The notes under the pieces were generated by a model. That model was not told where the DNA came from and searched no databases. It worked only from the letters and a program-made list of their open reading frames with translations. Of a DNA stretch of 12,203 nt, positions 7,579-12,203 are shown piece after piece. Made by a program: the position numbers and the translations under genes. Location of the stretch: NCBI GenBank assembly GCA_964622375.1, contig CAZUQA010000062.1, positions 1-12,203 on the forward strand, written 5' to 3'. This DNA is from CAZUQA01 sp964622375. GTDB taxonomy: Bacteria; Bacillota_I; Bacilli_A; Erysipelotrichales; Erysipelotrichaceae. How positions within the stretch are numbered: the first letter of the stretch is position 1; every line of letters begins with the position of its first letter.

Positions 7579-7769
7579 AACTCAATTCCGTTTTTAGCGG
7601 GCCTTCTTAATTCATCGCTGACCACAGTCGCCTGATAACCGATATCGTCGATATTATAATTAAGCGGTACATCGTCAACCGCCCAAGCTCTCTTTAACGA
7701 CTTTGAAAAACCCAACATCACCGCGAGCACCAGAATAATCATCTTTATTTGTTGTTGTTTAGTAATCAT
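7575..7769 (-). CDS. Small membrane or secreted protein, first gene of sortase operon
   Basis: A 64-residue protein I do not recognise. It has a polar N-terminus (MITKQQQIK), one hydrophobic segment (about 10-21, MIILVLAVMLGF), a basic patch (SKSLKR) and an AWA motif at 28-30 that could be a signal peptidase site. That would leave a 34-residue exported peptide of mixed charge ending in RRPAKNGIEF. Alternatively it is a single-pass membrane protein. Evidence that it is a real gene: a near-perfect ribosome site, AAAGGAGG (7775-7782), 5 nt before the ATG; a 4-nt TTGA overlap with the sortase start; and its position as first gene of the operon. It could be a sortase accessory protein, a small surface peptide, or chiefly a translation driver for the sortase. 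It has no visible sorting motif or domain. Confidence 0.65.
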   Translation of the reverse strand: MITKQQQIKMIILVLAVMLGFSKSLKRAWAVDDVPLNYNIDDIGYQATVVSDELRRPAKNGIEF

Positions 7770-7789
7770 AAGTTCCTCCTTTTACCTAA

Positions 7790-7820
7790 CTATTTATTAC
7801 CTCAGGGGTGCAGTTTTCCT
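7790..7820 (-). promoter_or_regulatory. Possible promoter of the sortase-adhesin-protease operon
   Basis: In the 165-bp divergent gap, the minus strand holds TTAGGA, then 17 nt, then TAATAA, about 27 bp before the first start codon. The -35 match is poor. This is a position-based suggestion rather than a confident call. Confidence 0.28.
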
Positions 7821-7847
7821 AAGCCAACAAAAAAAACCAAAACTTAA

Positions 7848-7885
7848 CCACAAATTTTCTCTTTATTTTAGGTAGAAAAATGTGG
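7848..7885. promoter_or_regulatory. Imperfect inverted repeat over the ald promoter (candidate operator)
   Basis: CCACAAATTTTCT (7848-7860) and AGAAAAATGTGG (7874-7885) form an imperfect dyad with a 13-bp spacer. The right arm runs into the extended -10 of ald and the spacer covers the -35 region. A bound dimer would be placed to control ald, and possibly the divergent sortase operon. No regulator is encoded in the window. Confidence 0.4.
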
Positions 7886-7891
7886 TATTAT
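7883..7891 (+). promoter_or_regulatory. ald: Extended -10 promoter for ald
   Basis: TGG followed by TATTAT (7886-7891) is an extended -10, about 43 bp before the ald ATG. The region 17 bp upstream is T-rich and lacks a good -35. The gene's ribosome site is AGGGGA (7922-7927), 7 nt before the start codon. Confidence 0.5.
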
Positions 7892-7934
7892 TTCTGATAA
7901 ATAATAAATAAACAAACAAATAGGGGACTAAGTT

Positions 7935-9050
7935 ATGAAGATTGGCACAGTGAAAGAAATTATTACCCACGAATACCGGGTTGGTTTAACACCTAATGCG
8001 GCTCGCTCTTATTTAAATCACGGGCATCAAGTTTTTGTTGAAAAAACAGCGGGGGAAGGTTCCGCTTATCCCGATGAAATGTATGAAAAAGTTGGTTGTA
8101 CCATCGTAGACAGTGCTCAAGAAGTCTTTGCCAACTGCGACATGATCGTTAAAGTAAAAGAACCGCAAAAATCAGAGCTTCCTTATTTAAGAGAAAACCA
8201 AATAGTCTATACCTATTTCCATCTAGCAGCCGATAAAGAACTCACGGAAGCTTTACTAGAAAAAAAGTGCAACTCGGTCGCCTATGAAACCATCACCGAC
8301 GACGACGGTGGCTTACCCTGTCTCAAACCGATGAGCCAAATCGCCGGTCGTTTGGCGATCCATGAAGGAGCTAAGTATCTGGAAAAAACATTCGGTGGTC
8401 GCGGTGTCTTACTCTCCGGTGTACCGGGGGTCTTACCGGCAGAAGTTGTCATTTTAGGAGCTGGAGTAGTCGGCATGAATGCTGTTAAAGTAGCCATCGG
8501 TATGGGTGCTAATGTGACCGTCTTGGACATCGACCTCAAGAAATTAGAAATGCTGGAAGACCTTTACTTTAATCAAATCAGCACTTTATTTTCCTCCGAT
8601 GAAAATGTTAAAAAAATGCTCAAGCGAGCCGATTTAGTAATCGGTGCTGTTTTAAAGCCCGGGGGAGCAACTCCCAAGTTGATCAAACGCGCTTATCTGC
8701 AGGAAATGAAGCCTGGCTCTTTGATTGTCGATATCGCCATCGACCAAGGTGGCTGTAGTGAAACCAGCCGTAAGACCTATCACGATGATCCCGTTTACTT
8801 TGTCGACGGTGTCCTGCACTATTGTGTCGGTAATATGCCGGGGGCGGTTTCTAACACTTCCACTAATGCTTTAAACAACGCCACTTTAGCTTTTGGTTTA
8901 AAGATTGCCGATTTAGGTTTAATTGCCGCTCTGCAATCTGACGATAATCTATTAAACGGTTTAAACACCTATCAAGGTTACTTGACCTGTGAAGGTGTCG
9001 CCAAAGCGCACGGCTTAACTTATAGCGACCCTCGCAGCTTACTTAAGTAG
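7935..9050 (+). CDS. ald: Alanine dehydrogenase
   Basis: A 371-residue cytoplasmic enzyme that interconverts L-alanine and pyruvate plus ammonia with NAD(H). Residue numbering matches well-studied bacterial enzymes: Arg15 and Lys75 (pyruvate binding, the latter in VKVKEPQ), His96 in YFHLAADK, and Asp270 in IAIDQGGC. The NAD-binding Rossmann fold starts at about 170, with GAGVVG at 175-180 and Asp198 at the end of the second strand for ribose binding. Length and start (MKIGTVKEI) are as expected, and the frame is intact. It is monocistronic, with its own promoter upstream and a strong terminator downstream. It lies divergent from the surface-protein operon and convergent with nagA. The likely role is use of alanine as carbon or nitrogen source, or NADH recycling. 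Confidence 0.97.
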   Translation: MKIGTVKEIITHEYRVGLTPNAARSYLNHGHQVFVEKTAGEGSAYPDEMYEKVGCTIVDSAQEVFANCDMIVKVKEPQKSELPYLRENQIVYTYFHLAADKELTEALLEKKCNSVAYETITDDDGGLPCLKPMSQIAGRLAIHEGAKYLEKTFGGRGVLLSGVPGVLPAEVVILGAGVVGMNAVKVAIGMGANVTVLDIDLKKLEMLEDLYFNQISTLFSSDENVKKMLKRADLVIGAVLKPGGATPKLIKRAYLQEMKPGSLIVDIAIDQGGCSETSRKTYHDDPVYFVDGVLHYCVGNMPGAVSNTSTNALNNATLAFGLKIADLGLIAALQSDDNLLNGLNTYQGYLTCEGVAKAHGLTYSDPRSLLK

Positions 9051-9062
9051 ATTCGCCTAAAC

Positions 9063-9101
9063 AAAAGCAGTTAGTTCGTACCCCGGCTAACTGCTTTTTT
9101 T
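9063..9101. terminator. Bidirectional intrinsic terminator between ald and nagA
   Basis: AAAAGCAGTTAG (9063-9074) and CTAACTGCTTTT (9087-9098) form a perfect 12-bp inverted repeat with a 12-nt loop. Ts continue after it on the + strand (9099-9101). On the minus strand the outer AAAA of the repeat becomes a TTTT run followed by GTTT, so the hairpin can end both convergent genes. Confidence 0.88.
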
Positions 9102-9118
9102 GTAAAACCAAATAAGAC

Positions 9119-10324
9119 CTAAGCGATTTTATTCTCGGCTAAGAAATCCGGATTAAACAAATCTTTATCGACATCTCGATTGAAGACTTGGCGGCTTTCA
9201 CAATAGGTAGCCACGACATCAAAGTTCGTATCGATAACCGCAAAGTCCGCATCTAAACCCTCCTTAATGGCTCCTTTCGTCGTTAGACCATACTTCTTCG
9301 CCGGATTGTAACTCGCCATCCGACAAACTTCCTGTAAAGGCAACTCAAGTTTCTCAACCAGATTCTTAATTCCGTACATCACCGGTTTAGAACTGCCCGA
9401 CAGTCGCCCGGTTTCACTTAAGACAAAACCGGCTTCATCGACAAAAATCGTCCGCCGATCGGAATTAGTATCCGGTCCCATTCCCCGATAATGCCCCACC
9501 GGTGCTCCGGCAAATACAACGTTGTCCGAAATCATCATGAAACGGCTAAGGTCTTTGACTTTAAAATAAAGCCTAATCATTTCCAAGTCGATATGCATGC
9601 CATCACAAATGATTTCACAGTCGACTTCCGGGCGTAACAAACAAGCACCTAAAGTTCCGATATCGCGATGATGCAAGCCCGTCATCACATTGCCTAAATG
9701 GGTAGCGACGGTAATTCCGGCATCAATCCCCAAATTAGCTTCGGCGAAATTGGCGTTAGTGTGGAAAGCTCCGACCATGATCCCTTGGCTGACAAAATAA
9801 CGAATAGCGTCCAAAGCCTCAGGAACCTCCGGTGCTACATCGACCAATTTCAATTTACCTTGGCCGGCTTCCACCATCTTCCGCGCAAACGTTAAATCGA
9901 CTGGCGGGTAACCGGTGTTAACCCCTTTTTCTCCAACGCGGGCACCCCAGGGACCTTCTGAATGAATGCCGGCGATTTTCGCTCCGTCGTTTTGACTCTC
10001 GGCTAAATCCGCCAACAAAGCGATCGTCGCAATGTTTACCGTCGTCGGGAAAACCGCGGTAACACCCCAAGAGGCTTGTCCTTTTAAATAGGCGAAAATT
10101 TCTTCCTTGGTAGGTACCCGGTCCAAGCTCATCATACTGTAACCGAAACCGCCGTGATTATGAGTATCGATTACCCCAGGAATGATTCGATAATCGCGAT
10201 AATCCGCATCCGCTACCAAATTACTGCTTTCTTCATGAAACTTATAGAATTTACCATCATTGAGCTCTAAGTACCCGGCCTTAATACCCTGCGCTGTGTA
10301 AATCTCCTTACAATAAATAATCAT
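9119..10324 (-). CDS. nagA: N-acetylglucosamine-6-phosphate deacetylase
   Basis: A 401-residue cytoplasmic amidohydrolase that removes acetate from GlcNAc-6-phosphate to give glucosamine-6-phosphate, the first committed step of amino-sugar use and wall recycling. Motifs in order: DTHNHGG (53-59, the first metal-site HxH), HSEGPW (121-126, metal Glu123), FHTN with His188, ATHLGN with metal His209, DGMH (241-244, substrate His), and SD with catalytic Asp267. The C-terminal MASYNPAKKYGL ... GxIKEGLDADFAVID end is typical. Usual family length is about 380-400. The ATG at 10322-10324 has AGGAAGG about 10 nt upstream. No nagB or PTS gene is in the window; if one lay upstream, the IS insertion would separate it. 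The downstream terminator is shared with ald. Confidence 0.96.
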   Translation of the reverse strand: MIIYCKEIYTAQGIKAGYLELNDGKFYKFHEESSNLVADADYRDYRIIPGVIDTHNHGGFGYSMMSLDRVPTKEEIFAYLKGQASWGVTAVFPTTVNIATIALLADLAESQNDGAKIAGIHSEGPWGARVGEKGVNTGYPPVDLTFARKMVEAGQGKLKLVDVAPEVPEALDAIRYFVSQGIMVGAFHTNANFAEANLGIDAGITVATHLGNVMTGLHHRDIGTLGACLLRPEVDCEIICDGMHIDLEMIRLYFKVKDLSRFMMISDNVVFAGAPVGHYRGMGPDTNSDRRTIFVDEAGFVLSETGRLSGSSKPVMYGIKNLVEKLELPLQEVCRMASYNPAKKYGLTTKGAIKEGLDADFAVIDTNFDVVATYCESRQVFNRDVDKDLFNPDFLAENKIA

Positions 10325-10345
10325 CTTCTTTTTCCTTCCTGTAAA

Positions 10346-10386
10346 CCGGCTGTTTTACTATAGCCTACCCAACTCAGCCGGATCAA
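10346..10386 (-). promoter_or_regulatory. nagA promoter with flanking CCGGCTG dyad
   Basis: On the minus strand TTGATC (10381-10386), an 18-nt spacer, then TATAGT (10357-10362) lies 32 nt before the nagA ATG. A perfect 7-bp inverted repeat, CCGGCTG (10346-10352) and CAGCCGG (10375-10381), brackets the -10 and overlaps the -35 edge, as an operator would. A second possible -10, TATAAT (10404-10409), lies further upstream without a clear -35. Confidence 0.45.
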
Positions 10387-10417
10387 ATGAGAAATCTGTC
10401 ATTATTATATAGTTTTT

Positions 10418-10522
10418 TTAACGATTTATCTCGAACATCGGCCATCTTTTACCGGCTGGATAAGTAATTTTATGACAGACATCTAACTTCGCTTTCGCTG
10501 CTTTCTTTTCTTTTTTATTCTG
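10418..10522 (-). pseudogene. Possible 3' remnant of a gene cut by the IS
   Basis: Between the IS left end and the nagA promoter the minus strand is open for 34 codons and ends in TAA (10418-10420). The peptide begins QNKKEKKAAKAK and ends YPAGKRWPMFEINR. Its base composition is more balanced than the AT-rich intergenic DNA around it, and the frame continues into the IS terminal repeat, as expected when an insertion truncates a gene. I do not recognise the family. A 34-codon open stretch can occur by chance in any frame, so this is tentative. Otherwise 10325-10522 holds only the nagA promoter region. Confidence 0.3.
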
Positions 10523-10554
10523 TAAATTGAAATAGTAAATTCCAGTGTGGAAAC
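10523..10554 (+). repeat. IS left terminal inverted repeat
   Basis: The first 29 bases (10523-10551) are the exact reverse complement of 12175-12203. One mismatch and two further matches follow inward. It starts TAAATTGAAATAG and contains the core GAAATAGTAAATTCC (10529-10543). Confidence 0.92.
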
Positions 10555-10623
10555 AGCTGAAAAGAATGAAAGAGAAAAATCCAGAAGTTGAGAGTTAATC
10601 AGCAGAAAACACAACATAGAAGA

Positions 10624-10652
10624 TTGAAAAAGCACAAAAAAGCCAATATAAT
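10624..10652 (+). promoter_or_regulatory. Consensus-like promoter antisense to the transposase
   Basis: TTGAAA (10624-10629), exactly 17 bp, then TATAAT (10647-10652): a near-consensus vegetative promoter on the + strand. A transcript would start near 10659 and run into the 3' end of the transposase gene in antisense. No + strand gene follows. Antisense RNA control is known for IS30 itself; the same role here is inference. Confidence 0.5.
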
Positions 10653-10715
10653 AGGAAATACCAATAGAAAAAACCCGAGCTTAAAAAACCAAGAAGAATA
10701 GATAAATTCAGAAAT

Positions 10716-10734
10716 GAAAAAGTAAATTCCGCTT
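10716..10734 (+). repeat. Subterminal direct repeat, left copy (TIR-core like)
   Basis: The 15 bases at 10716-10730 match the left TIR core at 10529-10543 with one mismatch and lie in the same orientation. The full 19 bases match 12150-12168 with two mismatches, sharing TAAATTCCGCTT. It may be an extra transposase-binding site or a former element end. Confidence 0.65.
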
Positions 10735-10752
10735 GAAGATGGGCTGAAAATC

Positions 10753-10770
10753 AGGCAAAAGGTGTCACTG
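10753..10770 (+). repeat. Internal inverted repeat, left arm
   Basis: AGGCAAAAGGTGTC followed by ACTG is the reverse complement of 12082-12099 with one mismatch in 18. It lies 21 bp beyond the transposase stop codon, so the two arms closely bracket the transposase gene. Confidence 0.85.
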
Positions 10771-10776
10771 TTGGTC

Positions 10777-10800
10777 AAGAAATAACGTTAATTATTTCTT
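10777..10800. other. Hairpin over the transposase stop codon
   Basis: AAGAAATAA (10777-10785) and TTATTTCTT (10792-10800) are a perfect 9-bp inverted repeat with a 6-nt loop. The transposase TAA lies in one arm. The stem is AT-rich with no run of T after it on the minus strand, so it is a weak terminator at best. It could also end the antisense RNA. Confidence 0.4.
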
Positions 10801-12063
10801 ACGAAGCTTCAGTAGAGAAGGATTAAGAATCACTTCGTCAGGCTGAAGCTTTTTAATATTAAGTAAAGCAGTAACTTCACTAGAATAAATGAATTCGAAT
10901 AACTGATAAGGCGATTTGTCATTCAAACTTCTTCTAGGAGTGTTATTGATATGACTGAAAACCAGCTGTAAGTCTTGATTGGACAGCTTATCCAAACAAA
11001 CGCCATTAGGGATAATATCCCTAAGATAATTATGATTGTTTTCGATAATAGCCTTTTGTGTAGCCTGAAGTGGATCACAGTAGAAGATATTCAGTCGCAT
11101 CTCTCCGGTTTTAGAACTGAATTCAAACAACTCCGGTTTAGAGAACTCCGGACCACGATCAGTAAGAATAAGAGGAAAAAGATTAGTGAAAGTATCTTCA
11201 CCCAGTAATTTCTCTAAGTCATCAAGAGTATTGGCCATTGAAGTAGCTGTCTTTTCTTGATGGATAAAGCCAATCATAAAGTTGGTACCTTCAAATAGGA
11301 AGGTTTGGATATAAGGTCCACTGGGGTCATTATAGACAGTATCCATTTGAACTACCGGGATATCAGGGTTATCATTCCTAAAACCTAGATAGTCTTGATG
11401 CCGGTGATTCTCAAAGGCAGCACTCTCATTACGCTTCTTATACCTGGTTTTAGGCTGTTTACGCTGCACTTTCTCTTTTAAAGAGAAGTAATCAACACCA
11501 TAGGGCTTAAACAAACCCTGATCGATGTAGTTGTAGATTGTCCTTTCACTTACCTTGATTTCAGGGTGAGCTAGTAAGATTTGATAAATGGATTGACCTT
11601 GTTTGATTAAAGGAGCTATTACTTCAACTAATGCTTGAAACTCAGAAGCTTCCAGGTTTATTCCTTCTCGGCTATCAACTAAGGTCTTCCGGTAAAACTC
11701 ATGAGCGATGTTGGCATCGTAAACATATTTCTTCATCCGGCAGTTACTTATTTTTGGGCATTTATTACAGGCCCCCGGGGACTTATCACGGCGACAACAG
11801 CGAGGTTCTTGATAGTTCTCACATTTCTTAGATTTGGTACACCTTTTACATCTACTTAGCAGGGTGCAGTCTGTGTCACTATTGAACTTTCTCCTTGGCT
11901 TGAAAATTCGATGCTTCTTTATTTCCTTGGCTATAGTAGTAGGATCTTTCCCTAAAGTTTTAGCTATTGCCACTTTGGTGGAATTGTTTTCTATACCAAA
12001 CTGAATAGTCATTCTATCTTGAAGGCTTAAATGTGTATTATCACAATAATGTCGTCTACTCAT
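10792..12063 (-). CDS. IS30-family DDE transposase
   Basis: A 423-residue transposase. An N-terminal helix-turn-helix (about 11-50, HLSLQDRMTIQFGI ... KVAIAKTLGKDPTTIAKEI) binds DNA. A Cys-rich insert follows, with nine Cys at 66, 72, 75, 81, 89, 90, 99, 102 and 108 in CxxC-type pairs, probably binding zinc. A second helix-turn-helix (about 157-183) precedes the catalytic core. The DDE residues are Asp241 in QMDTV, Asp302 in LTDRGPEF and Glu341 in QKAIIENNHNYLR, so it appears intact. A GTG at 12090 would add nine residues but lies inside an internal repeat. The ATG at 12061-12063 has AAAGGAG 9 nt upstream and begins the MSRRHY segment, so I prefer it. It is the only gene of the element. Confidence 0.92.
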   Translation of the reverse strand: MSRRHYCDNTHLSLQDRMTIQFGIENNSTKVAIAKTLGKDPTTIAKEIKKHRIFKPRRKFNSDTDCTLLSRCKRCTKSKKCENYQEPRCCRRDKSPGACNKCPKISNCRMKKYVYDANIAHEFYRKTLVDSREGINLEASEFQALVEVIAPLIKQGQSIYQILLAHPEIKVSERTIYNYIDQGLFKPYGVDYFSLKEKVQRKQPKTRYKKRNESAAFENHRHQDYLGFRNDNPDIPVVQMDTVYNDPSGPYIQTFLFEGTNFMIGFIHQEKTATSMANTLDDLEKLLGEDTFTNLFPLILTDRGPEFSKPELFEFSSKTGEMRLNIFYCDPLQATQKAIIENNHNYLRDIIPNGVCLDKLSNQDLQLVFSHINNTPRRSLNDKSPYQLFEFIYSSEVTALLNIKKLQPDEVILNPSLLKLRKK

Positions 12064-12081
12064 GATTGAGTTCTCCTTTCC

Positions 12082-12099
12082 CAGCGACACCTTTTGCCT
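12082..12099 (-). repeat. Internal inverted repeat, right arm
   Basis: Partner of 10753-10770 (17 of 18 bases). It sits in the transposase leader just upstream of the ribosome site. In the transcript it could pair with the 3' untranslated partner along all 18 positions, the one mismatch becoming a G-U pair. Confidence 0.85.
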
Positions 12100-12103
12100 T
12101 TTA

Positions 12104-12112
12104 ATTCTACCA
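12104..12112 (-). promoter_or_regulatory. Possible extended -10 promoter of the transposase
   Basis: On the minus strand TGG precedes TAGAAT (12104-12109), about 40 bp before the ATG. The hexamer 17 bp upstream is all T, so there is no real -35. A modest match, as expected for a weakly expressed transposase. Confidence 0.35.
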
Positions 12113-12149
12113 AAGCTTTAACACTCAAAAAAAACAAATGGAATTTGGT

Positions 12150-12168
12150 GAAAGACTAAATTCCGCTT
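12150..12168 (+). repeat. Subterminal direct repeat, right copy
   Basis: Matches 10716-10734 with two mismatches in 19 bases, same orientation. Against the left TIR core it matches 13 of 15. It faces the right TIR core (12183-12197) head-to-head, so the right end of the element can fold into a 13-of-15-bp hairpin with an 18-nt loop. Confidence 0.65.
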
Positions 12169-12171
12169 TTC

Positions 12172-12203
12172 GTCTCCACACTGGAATTTACTATTTCAAT
12201 TTA
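12172..12203 (-). repeat. IS right terminal inverted repeat
   Basis: Reverse complement of the left repeat: 29 terminal bases perfect, then one mismatch and two matches. It ends on the last base of the window, so any outward extension is unseen. Confidence 0.92.

Larger units (their letters stand above)
10555..10752. other. Non-coding left subterminal region of the IS
   Basis: About 200 bp with strong A-richness on the + strand and no credible gene in any frame. It holds an antisense-facing promoter (10624-10652) and a direct repeat of the TIR core (10716-10734). No intrinsic terminator for the transposase transcript is visible, only hairpin-free T-runs on the minus strand. Confidence 0.6.
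10523..12203 (-). mobile_element. IS30-family insertion sequence, complete or nearly so
   Basis: The element is bounded by terminal inverted repeats at 10523-10554 and 12172-12203, and its single gene encodes an IS30-type transposase on the minus strand. The visible length is 1681 bp, longer than the roughly 1.0-1.25 kb of classical IS30 members. The excess comes from a Cys-rich insert in the transposase and about 240 bp of non-coding DNA after its stop. The right repeat ends on the last base of the window, so the target duplication cannot be seen and the repeats may extend further. It inserted upstream of nagA, apparently into another gene. Confidence 0.88.

Noticed and set aside
8282..8539. 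85-codon minus-strand frame within ald
   Set aside because: It is a shadow of the conserved Rossmann-fold region, with a low-complexity Pro/Thr-rich product.
9698..9895. 65-codon + strand frame within nagA
   Set aside because: Antisense to conserved NagA sequence, with no initiation signal.
10523..10551. Outward promoter formed by the IS ends
   Set aside because: TACTAT in the terminal repeat resembles a -10, but no acceptable -35 lies at the right distance on either side.
10555..10752. Short-repeat or CRISPR-like structure in the A-rich IS end
   Set aside because: There is no regular spacing or conserved repeat unit beyond the single TIR-core copy. The rest is simple base bias.
10975..11831. 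Two + strand frames inside the transposase gene
   Set aside because: Shadows of the DDE domain and the Cys-rich insert. The antisense promoter is far upstream and more likely makes a non-coding RNA.
12064..12090. GTG start adding nine residues to the transposase
   Set aside because: The GTG lies in the internal repeat and lacks a well-placed ribosome site, whereas the ATG at 12063 has AAAGGAG 9 nt upstream.

Overview
The window looks like chromosomal DNA of a low-to-moderate GC member of the Bacillota, probably host-associated. An Erysipelotrichia-like genome is my best guess, from the gene types and the strong AGGAGG-type ribosome sites, but no marker gene fixes the taxon.

Layout. (1) Positions 1-1606: the 3' end of a TraB/PrgY-type membrane protein gene runs rightward. 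It meets, stop codon to stop codon, a leftward two-gene unit: a HAD-family hydrolase whose end overlaps a YgjP-like zinc metallopeptidase. (2) Positions 1651-7769: a leftward surface-protein operon. In transcription order it encodes a 64-residue membrane or secreted peptide, a class B-type sortase (TTGA start/stop overlap), a thioester-domain adhesin with two Cna-B/SpaA-like domains, and a 1114-residue secreted papain-like cysteine protease with Big_2 and fibronectin III repeats. An intrinsic terminator overlaps the protease stop codon. The adhesin ends at VPKTGN, with no membrane helix or charged tail after the sorting pentapeptide. (3) Positions 7770-10386: alanine dehydrogenase (rightward) and N-acetylglucosamine-6-phosphate deacetylase (leftward), convergent on a shared bidirectional terminator. 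Each has a plausible promoter associated with an inverted repeat. (4) Positions 10523-12203: an IS30-family insertion sequence with matched terminal inverted repeats. Its right end coincides with the window edge. The insertion seems to have cut a leftward reading frame, of which 34 codons plus a stop remain at 10418-10522.

How the parts work together. The sortase, adhesin and small peptide look like a self-contained surface-display module: the adhesin could bind host or neighbour surfaces covalently through a Cys-Gln thioester, and the neighbouring sortase would process its VPKTG motif. The co-transcribed protease is secreted but has no recognisable wall anchor. Ald and NagA are central metabolism genes (alanine catabolism and amino-sugar recycling). 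The IS has more architecture than usual: a repeated TIR core in its subterminal regions, a second internal inverted repeat flanking the transposase gene, and a consensus-like promoter antisense to the transposase.

The strongest candidates for something undescribed are the tailless sorting signal beside its sortase and the layered repeat architecture of the IS.
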